A stretch of DNA of 64,000 nucleotides from Pilaira anomala (Eukaryota > Mucoromycota > Mucoromycetes > Mucorales > Mucoraceae), in assembly GCA_025716855.1 (NCBI GenBank), contig JAIXMQ010000009.1, forward strand, positions 273,501-337,500, in the 5' to 3' direction. Under the pieces are notes generated by a model. The model had not been told where the DNA came from, made no database searches, and worked only from the letters and a program-made list of their open reading frames with translations. A program made the translations under genes and the position numbers. This document shows, in pieces, positions 48,238-60,432 of the stretch (positions are counted from its first letter, which is position 1; each line of letters starts with the position of its first letter).

Positions 48238-48709
48238 ATGTCTACTCATTATGAAGTACTTCAAGTAAGCGAGTCAGCTTCTCTGGATATAATCAAACAA
48301 CGTTTTCAACAACTTATTTTACAAGTAAACTATTCCACCAACACCAATACTTTTATCTTGAACTAACCTGTAACCATAGCATCACCCAGATAAACGAACA
48401 ACTAAAGACGACGATAATAAAGCTCAACAAATTTTAAAAGCTTGGGAAATATTACGAAATACGACTAGTCGTAAAAGTTATGATATTGAACTCGAAAGTA
48501 AACGAAATAAAGAAGACTTAGCAATAGGAGCAGAAGTCGATTTAGACGAAATGGAATACAATGAAGAAACAAGTTCCTTTTCACTTGTCTGTCGTTGTTC
48601 TGGCGATTACGTAATCACCGAAGATGAATTAGAAGTTGGTATCGACATTGTAGGCTGTAACAACTGTTCACTACGTATTAGAGTTTTATATGATGTTATA
48701 GAAGAATAG
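48238..48709 (+). CDS. DPH4: Diphthamide biosynthesis J-domain protein Dph4
   Basis: Small J-domain protein with a CSL zinc finger that supports the electron-transfer/iron-sulfur steps of diphthamide synthesis on elongation factor 2; cytosolic. Exons 48238-48324 and 48380-48709 give 138 residues, near the family length of about 140-170. The J-domain begins THYEVLQVSESASLDIIKQR, with HPD at residues 31-33 immediately after the intron. The CSL domain has CRCSGDYVITEDEL and, 20 residues later, CNNCSLRIRVLYDV, giving the four zinc-binding cysteines. Only about 120 bp separate it from the preceding gene. Confidence 0.93.
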
Positions 48710-49569
48710 AGTATACATACAATAGATTCTTATATCCCCAAATAAATTATTCCAAAAAAAAAGCAGCAATCAATTTATGAGCAACCTCGTTGACCTTGAT
48801 TTTTTGACAGAAGTTTATTGTTTAATAATGCAAGGATTATAAAGGAGGTGATTGGTACAAAGAAATGAAGGGGCGAGGCTCATAGTGGATTTCCCAATAT
48901 TTCTGTTATGAAAGCTACTTAAATAATTAACTATCAATTACTTTCAAACTTCGTTTCAAAAAACAATAGGAAATCCTGTTACCAAATTTAATGTATATCA
49001 TTGTTAACTACAAAGGAGTATATTATATTACTTTACATAAAGTGAAACTATCCCATTTACCTCCTCTCTTTTTTTTTTTTCTCTCACCCATTTTAAATAT
49101 TCATAAAAATGTAAGAATATCAAGAAAATATGTATTCAATAAAAAGAACGAAACGCAAATACAAACATATTAGAAAAACGACGACCATTTGCTGTGCATC
49201 AACAATACTATTACAGACCATACTCAACCCGTGCTTATAAGCCTTTAAAAAATATATAACGCATATAGATTTTTCCATGTATCATTAACAAACGACCTGG
49301 TTTAACTTGCATCATTAATGCGTGTTGCTTGGTTGCAATATACACAAAATGCCAAGAATATAATATATGTTTCAATTAAAGAAAAAGGGAAACCCAGGTC
49401 TCACACAGTGAGAGAATTACAGAAAATAGGACAATAACCAGACTCCTTCAATGGGGGATAAAGTCTAATAAATAACTGGCTGATTTAAACTTGCCCCAAA
49501 TTCAGTTTATTGTAAATTGTGAGGGGGGACACCTTTTTTTTTTCCTTCTTTTTTAATAAACTGAAACTC
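48710..49569. other. Intergenic, AT-rich
   Basis: About 860 bp between Dph4 and the GGQ protein. No feature recognised beyond T-runs. Confidence 0.5.
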
Positions 49570-50057
49570 ATGTTGTCAAAATACTTTAGAAACTTACCTT
49601 TACTTCTACAACGAACTTTTGCTACTAAACAACCCGAAGGTCGTAAAAAGATTGTACTGAATGACCAAGATCTTATTGAGACATTCGTAAAAGGATCTGG
49701 TCCTGGTGGACAATGTATTAATAAACGATCGAGCTGTGTTGATTTACGACACATTCCTACAGGTATTAGAGTCCAGGTAAAAAGAAAACTTTATTCATTG
49801 TAATTATTTATTCTACAAAGACTAAAAGAAAAAAAGAATAGTGTCAGCAATCACGTTCATTAGCAGATAACCGAGGCATCGCAAGAAAGTTATTACGTGA
49901 AAAACTAGACGAGTTGGAGAACGGAGCACTCAGTAAGAACGGACAAAAAGCTGCCAAGATTGCCAAACAAAAGGCTCGAAGAGCCAAAAGAGCTAAAGAA
50001 AAGTATTCAAAAAAAGAGGATGATACTACAACGCCAGAAATATGTAAGGGAGAATAA
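49570..50057 (+). CDS. Mitochondrial GGQ peptidyl-tRNA hydrolase (mtRF-R/Rso55 type)
   Basis: Short release-factor-like protein that hydrolyses peptidyl-tRNA on stalled or split mitochondrial ribosomes. Exons 49570-49776 and 49842-50057 give 140 residues. The N terminus MLSKYFRNLPLLLQRTFATK is a mitochondrial targeting sequence. The catalytic GGQ is at residues 46-48 in VKGSGPGGQCINKRSS. RF-1-domain continuation (VDLRHIPTGIRVQCQQSRSL) spans the intron, and ADNRGIARKLLREKLDEL follows. The C terminus is a Lys/Arg/Ala-rich tail (KAAKIAKQKARRAKRAKEKY), the ribosome-binding extension typical of the family. The spacing is closer to mtRF-R (C12orf65) than to ICT1. Confidence 0.92.
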
Positions 50058-51137
50058 TTCTACAACTCCCATCCCTTATTTTTCTAGAATCAAATATATA
50101 TATGTCAAGTATGTCGGATTAACAATGTAAAAAAGGAAATTTTGATATAAAACTTGTCCACGCATCATGTACATAAAGTCATTTCTCTCAACGGCATCAT
50201 ATATATTTGGTTAAAAGATGAATTAATTATAAAAAAAAAAAAAGAACCTGCCCCTTTGCTATCTCCTTTTTCATCATAATAATATTAAACTTATAATTTT
50301 TATCACATTAAAAAAGCCTGTTTGTATTTCATGGAGTATAAAAGGAAGTGTAGATAAAAGTATAATGTTACAGAAGGGGAAAACTCATAAATTCCGTCAA
50401 TAAAAAAAATCATACTGCAGTAATAATAATAGAAAGGTGCACGGGCTAAATTCACATATACTACACACACATATGTATACATATAGCTATATGTATATAT
50501 ATATATATATATATCGAAACGAGTAACTAATAATTTCTTGACTCATATTTAATATTTGTTATTCAGAATCTCCTTTTTCATCTATCATTTACTCCTTCGG
50601 TTTACTAAAAATACTTTTGTATACATATTTATACTTGTTGTCAACTAAATAAACGGTTTTTAGGATTTGCAGTATAAAACTGACACAAAACATGTCAGCT
50701 TAAAACATAAAATTTTCGATCGATTGAACACCGAAGGCATATTTGTTTGTTATTGTATTCATATAAAATAGCCCATATACAGCTTAATTGATGCAGGTAC
50801 TGACAATCCGTCAAGTGCATTCGTTTTCTTACACTCTTCACTGTTGTTAATGACAGTTTATCATCATGAAATACGCGCGGTATTACATAACTAAAGTAAA
50901 AAAAAAAAAGTTCCCCTTTCAATTATTATCTAATAGTTAGAGGAGGAAAAAAATAACTTTTTTGTTTTTTGTTTGAATAAATATATACTAGTGAACTCTG
51001 TACTTATTTATGCAGGAGTAATAAAACAAGGAGTAAATTGCCAATGAGCTCAAAAACTCTTTTTTTTTTTTCTCTTTTCTTCTTCTTCTTCTTCTTCCTT
51101 GCCTTTACTTTTTTGCCTCTAATTATATAAGCTTAAA
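50058..51137. other. Intergenic, AT-rich
   Basis: About 1.1 kb with an (AT)n tract near 50493-50513 and a CTT-rich pyrimidine leader just before 51138. No gene recognised. Confidence 0.5.
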
Positions 51138-52095
51138 ATGAACAATAAATTATCACAAAGAAAAAAACCAAAACAGAATAACACTTGGTCTTGTTCTACT
51201 TCTTCATATTATTTAAAAGAACAAGCGCAAGAACAAGAAACACAACATAATTTTATTTCAAACACATCAATCGAAGACAGAATTGATTTATATGAGCACA
51301 AGTATAAAATTTGTATGCAATCTCGCACTGAATTATCTAGCTGGATCAAATCAAATAAAACAAAAGGCATGCCGGCCGCATTAACTGAAGGTAATATTAC
51401 ATAAGAATACTCTAAAATGAGAACAACTAAACTAACCCATCTACTATATAGGTTATTCCCCTCCCTCCTCCTCCAAATCGAAATTATTTTCCACACGACC
51501 CACTGCAATTTCTTCATTAAGTACATTTCTAAAAAAGGCCACCTCTTATAATAACAATAAAGGTTCCACAAATACTCCTACCACACATCAGCATCATCAT
51601 CGCTTCTCTTTAACCTCCTCACTCAATCGATTCTCCTTACCAAAAAATAACTGTAACAATGTAACTGAAAAATATCAAATTGAAGAACAACCACAACAAC
51701 GTCGTCATCATCGATTTTCTACCCCTTTACCTGAAACAATTTTACCTACCTCGAAATCAACACAGATTAAATCCTCAATATTACCTCATTCTCCATCTTC
51801 TGTATTTCTCGATAAATTAAGGTCAAAAGTGCCTCATCATGAAGCTCATCATATTGAACCTAACTTTCATGAAGAGACCGAACACGATACCATCACACCA
51901 CCTTCTTCTCCTTCTTCTACTGGCTCACATCATAGTCATCCTTCTCAATATACTTTTCGACAATCCACTCAAGTCTTACAAAGTCCTGAAAAGAAAAAGA
52001 AGCGTGCTTCTCTTCTGATTACTCCATCATTATCCTCACTACGACTGATGTCTCAAAAATCTCATTTTTTGAAACGTCAAAGTATGCTGGCTTAA
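51138..52095 (+). CDS. Ser/His/Pro-rich low-complexity protein
   Basis: Exons 51138-51390 and 51454-52095 (the second edge is 51452-51454; the frame closes at 51452) give about 298 residues. No folded domain is recognised. The first 85 residues are Lys/Gln/Ser-rich with a helical stretch (SIEDRIDLYEHKYKICMQS). The rest is rich in Ser, Thr, His and Pro, with TPP-type sites (HDTITPPSSPSSTG) and a basic C-terminal end (SPEKKKKRASLLITPSL, then SHFLKRQSMLA). RRASL/KRQSM-like sites could be targets of basophilic kinases such as PKA. Probably a disordered regulatory or adaptor protein; function unknown. Confidence 0.65.
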
Positions 52096-52920
52096 AGCAT
52101 CATTTTCCTCTTTCTCTCTCTCTCTCTTTTTTTTTTCTTTTTAGTTTAAATATTTTAAATATATATATATATATCTGTGTATACTCTCTTCCCCTCCCAC
52201 CCACACACACACTCTCTCTATCTCTATATTTTTTTTTCTGACTCATGTTGTAGTAATAAATAAATAAAAAAAAAAAGTTGCATAGCAGAATTCATATTTG
52301 TGTATAATTTAGAAATCAAAAAAAAAAAAAAAAAAAAAATAACGTGGAGAAAATAGTATTCAGGACCTGTATTATGAAAACGGTATACATAAGGTTCAGT
52401 TGGATTATTGTAACTAAACCGGTTCTATGCTTTTAAATGTACGGATAAAGACTTCTATACATCATAAACCAGTTTATACTTTACATAGACCTTAATTTTT
52501 CCGGACGCACTTCATAATTTGTATAAATAAAAAAAAAAAAAAAAGGTTTTCATTATGTTTTCCTCCTGTGCGTCTCTCTTCTTTCTCTATTACGCACACA
52601 TACACTTCTTCTCCCCTACAGACCACCCCCTTGATTGAGCATGTATATATAACCCTTACAGCCCAAAAGATCTATGTTTTATGAATAGCACCGTTTTGCA
52701 TGGAATCGTTATAAACAAAAAAACATGAAATCTTAAATTACCTATAAGAATTTTGATTTCTATCATTTTTGTTTACATTTATGCATCCATCTTTGTTTCT
52801 TGTCTTTGTTGATAGAGTACTAATTGATCCCTACTTTTTTTTTTCGATCGATCATGTGTGTCATGATTCAACCTGGGAGATTCTTTACGAACATTGAATT
52901 TTTTTCAGCCGAGGAAAGCA

Positions 52921-52977
<57 letters not shown>

Positions 52978-53964
52978 TCCCTTGTATGTACTAAAAATAA
53001 ATATCGTGTCTATCAACTCGCAACACATACGGTAAGTCAAGTGATTTGATAGTCATTTTTGATTTTCTGCATAAATCAAAGTGACAAAACTTTAGTACTT
53101 AATTCATTTGCTAAAAAGTCGATTTGTTTTATTAAAAATGATTTATAGGAGAAAAAAAAAAAAAAGAAAAAAAAAATTATCAAATGTTTAAACTGTTCTT
53201 TTAATAAGATACGAATACATCATTCATTTTAAAAAATAGGATCTCACTACAGTTATTTACCATCTTTTTGGCGCAGTGAGTCAAAATAGAAACCCGGGAT
53301 GACCAATATTTTTTTTTTTAGAGATTTACGAGTTTGATATATCGTCATAATATTTATAGTTGATCTCTTATTCAAATAGGAGACAATTAAAAAACGTTTT
53401 ATTCTATATCTAATATATATATATATATATATATAAGTGATATCATATTGACAGATAATGCACAGGCTGTTTTCTTTATATATGTCTTTCTATATATTAC
53501 CTGGGATATAAAATCAAAACGATGATAACTACTTGGTAAGTTACAAGTAATATTTAATTCCACATTTTTTGTTTAGATGAGCATGATACAGATTATTGGG
53601 CGTTTCTGTTCCTTCTGGATTTCTTTTTTATGTATGAAAAATAACCAAATAATTATTTGACCTACAATGGCAAGATAATCGCAAAGAAAGTTTTTACGCA
53701 CTCTACCATTAAATCCTTGGGTACACCGAAATAAACTTACTCTCGTAAACGACATTTTTTAACCAAGTTTTTGTTGAGGAGATGGGAGAGATACACAGGT
53801 ATTTAAAAATTAAACATCATCCAACACCCCCCAAATCATCTGTTTTTTTTTATTTTAAAAAAGAGCGAGCCCTTTCGAAACTACCATTACATTACGCTAT
53901 GTGTTTACTACCCTTGATTATTATTATTATTTATTTATTATTTTTTTTTTTTGGTAAAGAAGGA
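52096..53964. other. Intergenic with long poly-T
   Basis: About 1.9 kb, AT-rich, with a T-run of about 43 bp at 52923-52965, an A-run near 52318-52339, and an (AT)n tract near 53411-53435. No gene recognised. Confidence 0.55.
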
Positions 53965-54480
53965 GGTATTACGGACATAGTTTTTTCTTGTAGCGGAAAA
54001 AAAACTTTCAGCCAATCAAATCATCCAAAAATGTGAAAAAAAACTACATTTTGGGTAAAAATCAGCCAATCCCCGCGACCTTTGGATTTTTTTTTTTCAA
54101 AAATCTTAAATGTGGATATACCTAGACATTGCAAACATTTTAGACCGTAGTCTTTTAACAATGTTTGATGTAAAATTTTGCGCTCTTTCGAATGATGTAA
54201 AAATCAAAGTAAAATAATTATAAAGATGAATGGTTATTGTAATATACTCAAATTACAGTGCTTGTTTAGGACAAGTATATTTTTTTTTTACATCTAAACA
54301 TATAAATCCAAGTCCAGAGAAAAATGAGCCATAAATTTACACATCGATTGTATATTACATTGCTGAGTAAAATAGTTAATGTAGGATGACTTTAATTTGA
54401 TGACAAGAAAGAAATTTTGGTCCATATATCGATTTTTTTTTCCAAAAAAAAAAGAGGGCGTATATAGGGTTATATGATGT
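53965..54480 (+). mobile_element. Truncated copy C of the inverted-repeat element
   Basis: The left end GGTATTACGGACATAG, TTGTAGCGGAAAAAAA and CAGCCAATCAAATCATC matches the terminal repeats of elements A and B. Following this, 54090-54310 is the reverse complement of their right-hand module (GCTCTTTCGAATGATGTAAA, then AGGACAAGTATAT). Beyond about 54480 no matching terminal repeat is seen, so the other end is lost or too diverged. Confidence 0.65.
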
Positions 54481-54786
54481 GTGTAGCCCAGTTTTACTTT
54501 AAAGTAAAACTCGCTTTTGTTAAAAAAATAAATAAACGAATAGTAAAATTTGCCATTCGCTTGAAGAAGCAAACTTAGTAAAACTCACTTCACGTTCGCT
54601 AGAATTCAGTAAATTATATGGACATCTTTAGCCTTGGTGTTGATACAATGCATGAACTTGAACTATGGTATATAAACAATTACCCCTTCTGAACCATTCC
54701 CAGTGTCGACTGGGCGAGTAAAAATACTTTCCATTTCGTTATAATTAAGTATCGCCGTTCGATAAAAAAGTTCTTGTGCCTCCACG

Positions 54787-55470
54787 ATGACTATTGAGAA
54801 AGACGTGATAGAAGTTAACAATCAAGTTATACGTTAGTATAAGGCATATATCATATTTATTTGCTCATTAATAATGTAACATCTTTTTTAGATTGTGAAT
54901 CTCAGCTAAAGGAATTTGTTGTTGACGCGCTTATCATCTACAACTAAAAAGGTTTGCCTTGTTGTAATCGTTGATTACGCAGCTTTATCAAACTGATCCA
55001 GATGATATCTTACTTTTGGTGAAGTATGTTTTAATACCGTACTCATTTACTAGTGGTTAAATACGTTCACTTCAAAAGGATATATGAATCTGTAATATAT
55101 AGCTTTTGTTTTATTTCTTTGTGCTCCTTTTTTTTATATATATCTTTTATGTATTAGATTAAAAAACCAGCTTATTTTACTTAATATCAAAACATTTTAT
55201 AATGTTGACAAAGATATACCGTTGCTTATAATAAAAAAAAAAAAAAGTAATATTTTCGCAATAGTAGTAGGACTATATATGTACATATATTTGTTGATAT
55301 CCAGATTATGTACAAGCATTTTCAGATGTTAAAAAAAAAAAAGATCATGTGCCTATGCTGTTGTTGCTGATGACAGTGGTATAAATAAGGACTGAAAAGA
55401 AGTCTAATGACTCACACTATATCTCCTTTTTTGTAGACTTGATGCTTAAAATTCATTGGTACTGAAGATA
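54787..55470 (+). pseudogene. Possible decayed or very short-exon gene, unresolved
   Basis: A start with a good donor (ATGACTATTGAG to a GTTAGT at 54833) is followed by an acceptor at 54891 and coding-like phrases: HCESQLKEFV, LYQTDPDDILLL (near 54985), LKNQLILLNIKTFYNVDKDIP (near 55160) and CAYAVVADDSG (near 55350). Stops and frame changes lie between them and no complete model could be made. It may be a small intron-rich gene that I failed to assemble or the relic of one. Confidence 0.28.
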
Positions 55471-56323
55471 TACATATCTTTTCTAATATGACATTTCTAA
55501 TGTATATACCATGATCCCAACATAATTACTGTCAGAAAAAAAAAACAAGACTGATTTATGTGCATAAAAATGTTACATTTTTTTTTTTAAAAAAAAAAAA
55601 TACTAAAGGACTAAAATGTCACAGGTTCATTCGTGGTGGGGTTAGATTGCATTAATTTGTTAAACATATGAAAATCCAAACTGTTTACGTTTTGGGAAAT
55701 ATGAGAATTGTTGTTCACCAAATAACGATATATATAAAAAATGACGACAGTTTTTTTTTTTTTACTGCTATTGTTCATCATTGTCGTGATACAGGACTAG
55801 CGCTATTATTATTAGGCATACTCGGTTAAAAAAAACTGTGAAGCTTTGTTGTTAACTCACACACAAAAAAAAAATACTTTAAGCCGGGAAATGATGAGCA
55901 CCTTTCGAGTTACCAGAGAAAAAAAAACTCTCCCCGTTCCTTTCCTTCAAAGATACTAAAATTAAGCTCACATGTATTTAGTAGATAAAACTCGGGTATT
56001 GTGTTGTCAAACAAAACAAAAAAGCGAAAAAAAAAAAAATTTAAACACAAGACGGGACCATAAACTTTGTTGGGGTAATTTTTAGCCACAGCCATAAGAC
56101 AGTGCACCACGTATTTTTTTACTGCTTTCTAATCCAATCAATCTTGTTTTTGTGCAATCCCTTCTCACTGCATTAAACAATTTTTTTTACTTCACATGCA
56201 ATCTATACATAAAAAAAAAAGTGACGTCGTAATTTGTATATATTTTATTTACAAAAGGAAAAAAAAAAACAGTGTTTACAAATTTATCCTTTCTCTTTTA
56301 TCTTATTTTCAATATCGACAACA
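55471..56323. other. Intergenic, AT-rich
   Basis: About 850 bp upstream of the cytidylyltransferase gene, with T-A palindromic runs near 55579-55601. Nothing else recognised. Confidence 0.5.
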
Positions 56324-57541
56324 ATGGGTAAAAAATAGAAGAAAAAAAAAATAGATATAAAAAATAGATAAACTGAAAATATATATTAGAACCTATTCCT
56401 ACACCAAGTTCAAGTACTTCTCCTCCTGCACAAAAGAGAACAAAAACTTCAGAAACAACATACAAGTCTTTAACAGTGGATTCACCTTTACTTCCTACTG
56501 GACTCGATATTTCAGGTTATGACTTTAAAGTGAATGAGGTAAAAAGAGAGGTTTTTTTTTTCTTGATACAAAAAAAAAAAAAAAAAAAAAAAAAGGGTTT
56601 AAAAATAACATGATACATCTGTATTTATAGCCACCTACTGATCGTCCAGTTCGTATCTATTGTGACGGAATTTATGACTTGTTTCATTTTGGACATGCAA
56701 AAGCTTTAGAACAAGCAAAGAAATCATTCCCGGAAGTTTATTTACTTGTTGGAGGTAAAAAGTATTTTTAAAAGTTTTTAACTAAAGTAAGAAAAACCTA
56801 ATTTTTTTTTTTTTTTTTTTTTTTTTAGTGTGTGATGATATAGAGACACATAAACGTAAAGGAAAGACAGTAATGACAGATGTTGAACGTTATGAAGCAG
56901 TGCGTCATTGTAAATGGGTAGATGAAGTGGTCGAAGCAGCACCATGGTATGTAAACCAAGAATTCTTGGATCGATATCAGATTGATTATGTAGCTCATGA
57001 TGCTGAACCCTACCAATCGAGCGAATCGGGTGATGTATATGCTTTTGCAAAAGCACAAGGTAGATTCTTACCTACTCAACGTACAGGTGGTATTTCTACA
57101 TCTGATTTAATCACTCGTATCGTACGTGATTATGATTCTTATCTTCGTCGTAATCTGGAACGTGGTGTGAGCGCCAAAGAATTAAATATTTCCTTCTTAA
57201 AAGAACGTGAGATCAAAACAAAGAAACAGTTTGACGATCTTAAGAAACAAATCAAGTCGGCTGTCATGGAACATTTAGGTACTTGGGAAGATCAAAGTCA
57301 TAACTTCATTCGAGGTTTTGCTGGAAGATTTGGTGCTGAAGATGTTGTGGTAAGTTTGTTTATTTTTTCTTGCTTTTTTGTTTCATATGAATAACTCTTT
57401 TTTTTTTTAAAAAAAAAAAAAAAACTGTTATAGGAGAAATTCTTAAATAAACGTAGATTAGTAACTGGAGATAAAAGATCACGTAGTGTTAGTCAAGAAG
57501 ACTCGGATACTTCTTCTTCTTTAAGTGCTAATTCCAATTAA
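56324..57541 (+). CDS. PCT1: Choline-phosphate cytidylyltransferase
   Basis: Makes CDP-choline from CTP and phosphocholine, the rate-limiting step of the Kennedy pathway. Exons 56324-56327 (ATGG only), 56390-56538, 56631-56754, 56829-57349 and 57434-57541 give 301 residues. Nucleotidyltransferase motifs are present: [20 protein letters not shown] with the HFGH signature, then [19 protein letters not shown], and [19 protein letters not shown]. In the last motif the usual Glu of RTEGIST is Gly. The C-terminal region ([20 protein letters not shown]) resembles the membrane-binding amphipathic helix that switches the enzyme on at choline-poor membranes. The tail is Ser-rich ([16 protein letters not shown]), likely phosphorylated. 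Convergent with SdhD. Confidence 0.94.
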
Positions 57542-58157
57542 AAAAAAAAAGAAAAAAAGAAAAATATACACTTATATAATATACCTCACTCTCACTCTGT
57601 AATAATAATAAAAAAAATAGATGTGATGAACATTTTTTTTTGTTTCGCGTCAACTTATATCCGTACCTTTTTTCCTGAAAGAAAAATGGTGTCATGATGA
57701 TATTCAGGACTAGTACTTTTTAATCTGTTGCTATAGACAATGCTGCAAGATTAAACTTGTTGACATATATTATCTACGATTGCTTAGCAACCAATTGTAT
57801 GATAGATTTTTAACTATATATTCATAAAAAAAAAAAAAATCGGTTTCAATGCATGTATTCCACACAAAGTCTACATTTTACAAGAGATTCGTCGTACAAG
57901 ATCTTCAAAAAAAAAATGTCGGGTATCCTAAAGAAACGGTGTTCTCTACTAAACTAAAATGCATTAAAGACACTTCTCGTCACCGACAATAATTGCATAA
58001 ATATTGCTTATGGAATTACAAAAAAAAAAAAAAAAATCGGTGAGTAAGCCGTAAGTCCTCTCTCCTTTTTCCTTTTATTTTTTTTTATTAAAATTCCGTT
58101 TGATATATATCTTTTTTTTTCCTAATTTGTAATATGTATAGATAAGATTTCTCCAAC
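57542..58157. other. Convergent intergenic spacer
   Basis: About 600 bp between the 3' ends of CCT and SdhD. AT-rich; no RNA gene recognised. Confidence 0.5.
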
Positions 58158-58839
58158 TTAAACCCAAAGCTTGCTAATGAATTCAGTCAAACCAATATCA
58201 TTTGTATTGAATTGATAACAACCGACAAGAACACCAGTGGTACTAAGCCATAAAGCACCAGTCATCAACTTGTTAATAAAAACACCATTGCGAGGATTGA
58301 AATAATCTGTAAAAAAATTAGTTATTTTTTTTTTTGACTTTTTTACCCCGCATTTTTAATCTCTTTACCAGTGATACAAGCATCGAAACCTATATATAAA
58401 AAAAAAAGGGCATTGGTTACGAGAAAAAAAAAATCGAATTGCAGTAGCTTTGAAACTAACCAATATGAACATGAAGAGGTACAATAACACCCAAAAGGGT
58501 ATCAAGAACAGGTGAAGCACCAAAGGCAAGTTGTGAACTGATAAGAGGAACTAATGCAATAGATGCTGCACGCTCAATATCCCAATGATAAGATCCATGA
58601 AGACGATCAGGCTTATGAGAAACAACAGAATTTGATTGAGATACAGCTTTTTTTTTTTTAAAAAAAAATATACATAAATATTTAGTTTTTTTTTTTTTTT
58701 TTTTTTTAAGGTACTTCTTTTTTTTTTTTAAAAAAAAAAACTTACAGGAATGAATCTTGACAAGACCCATAGGTTGTTGACGCATCATGAGACGCGCAGT
58801 GTTGCGAAGTGCAGGAGTAGCAGCAAGACGAAGAGCCAT
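58158..58839 (-). CDS. SDH4: Succinate dehydrogenase membrane anchor subunit (CybS)
   Basis: Small membrane-anchor subunit of mitochondrial complex II. Exons on the minus strand: 58839-58746, 58646-58461, 58389-58369 (21 nt) and 58306-58158, giving 149 residues. The N terminus MALRLAATPALRNTARLMMR is a mitochondrial presequence. The mature part has SYHWDIERAASIALVPL (start of helix 1), LLGVIVPLHVHIGFDACITD with the conserved heme histidine, then DYF after the last intron, the Asp-Tyr of the family motif near the quinone site. A last hydrophobic helix follows (LMTGALWLSTTGVLVGCY). The symbol follows yeast; SdhD is the general name. Confidence 0.9.
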
Positions 58840-59736
58840 TTTTATACAACCAAAAAAAAAAAAAAGAGAGAGAGTGGGGAGAAAGGGTAAACTGTAAGTA
58901 AAAAAGAAGTTGAACAAAGAGAAGAAAAAAGAAAAATCTCAACCCTTGATCAATTTTACATCCGCCCTTTTTTTTTTTCGGGAGTAATCGCTTTTATTTG
59001 TTGATGACGCAGTACGAATTCAGTTTTTATTCATGTGAAAGAGGATAAATAATTATCAGGTGAACGCTTCTCTTTCTCTTATTCTTTTCCCATTGTATTT
59101 CGTTTAAACCATCTTTTTCTTTTTTAAATTTTTTTTTTTTTTAAAAAAAAAAAGTATAGGTTTGGGGATTTGAATTGTGAAAAAAAGTAAAATAAAAAAG
59201 AAATATCTATCAATTATGCAAAATATTTAACATGTCAAAAAACTGGTTTTTAAATTCTTTGAAGCTTCATGCAATATGTTTCGTCACGAGTTAAACCATC
59301 ACAGAAAATATCGAGAGAGAGAAAAAAAAAAGCATAATTTCTGTTATTGTTGTTGAGAGAAGTTATATTATTACACCATGCACGAGTTGACCAAGGTCCA
59401 GTCGTATAATAGAAACAACGCTCTTATGTCACAAGAATGTCATTGAACCGTGCTACATAGTTTTGTGTCTGTTCTAGGTAACAAGCATCAATCAGTTTAA
59501 CTTTTATAATCCATCATACCAGCAACTTCTTGGGACATACTCAGGATCTCTCTTCCTAGGTAATTATAACATTTTAAGAAAACTCTTTTAAAGACTACTG
59601 TTAAAAATATTTATTAAAATGTGTGTGTGAGAGAGAAGAAGAAGAAGAAAAAAGCATATAAATAAAAAAAAAACTTTAGAAAAAAAAAGGAAAAGACTAT
59701 AATACATAATTTTTTGGTTTCCTATTTTTCTATATG

Positions 59737-59740
<4 letters not shown>
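58840..59740. other. Intergenic, AT-rich
   Basis: About 900 bp with a T-A palindromic run at 59127-59153 and GA-rich blocks. No gene recognised. Confidence 0.5.

Positions 59741-59792
<52 letters not shown>
59741..59792. repeat. Poly-T run of about 52 bp
   Basis: Longest homopolymer in the window, directly next to the 67-bp tandem repeat at the 3' end of the CCCH-protein gene. Confidence 0.95.
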
Positions 59793-59793
<1 letters not shown>

Positions 59794-59818
59794 GTTGTTA
59801 AGAAATGATGATTTATAT

Positions 59819-59993
59819 ACAACCACGAACGGGTTCCAAATAATCAGAGGGATGAATAAATTTACTCCTCTTGGTAATGAGAAGTACAACCACGAACGGG
59901 TTCCAAATAATCAGAGGGATGAATAAATTTACTCCTCTTGGTGACGAGAAGTACAACCACGAACGGGTTCCAAATAATCAGAGGGATGAATAA
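59819..59993. repeat. 67-bp tandem repeat across the 3' end of the CCCH-protein gene
   Basis: Copies begin at 59819, 59886 and 59953 (the third is partial), each opening with ACAACCACGAACGGGTTCC. The third copy and part of the second are the last codons and stop of the minus-strand gene; the others lie past the stop. Copies 1 and 2 are nearly identical, differing around GGTAATGAG versus GGTGACGAG. Confidence 0.95.
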
Positions 59994-60400
59994 ACATACA
60001 CTTAGTTCCAAAAGGACAGTCTTCACCTTCACGACAGTCTTTACAAGGATGCCAGAACTTACAATTTTTATTGGTACAACAGGGCCAATGGCTGCATCTT
60101 GCTCTTGCTTGTGGAGTATAGTTTTGTCTTTGTTGTTGAATCAATTCAAGACGTGTTAATCTTCTTCTAGTGGCTCTTCTAGGAGCAGTACTACGAGGAA
60201 TAAATTCAGGTGCATCGGATGAGAGAGGTCTAGGTCCAGTGGTAGGGGCTGGTGCGAACATAATCGAGGCCTCAGCAGAGTCGTCAGAGGAAACCATGGC
60301 ATCTAAACCGGTGTCGACAGGGGAATCCCAATTACTAGCTTCAGTTTCATGCAAAGAAATGTCATTGTTGTTATTGTTACTGCTGCTATCGCTGTTGTTG

Positions 60401-60432
<32 letters not shown>

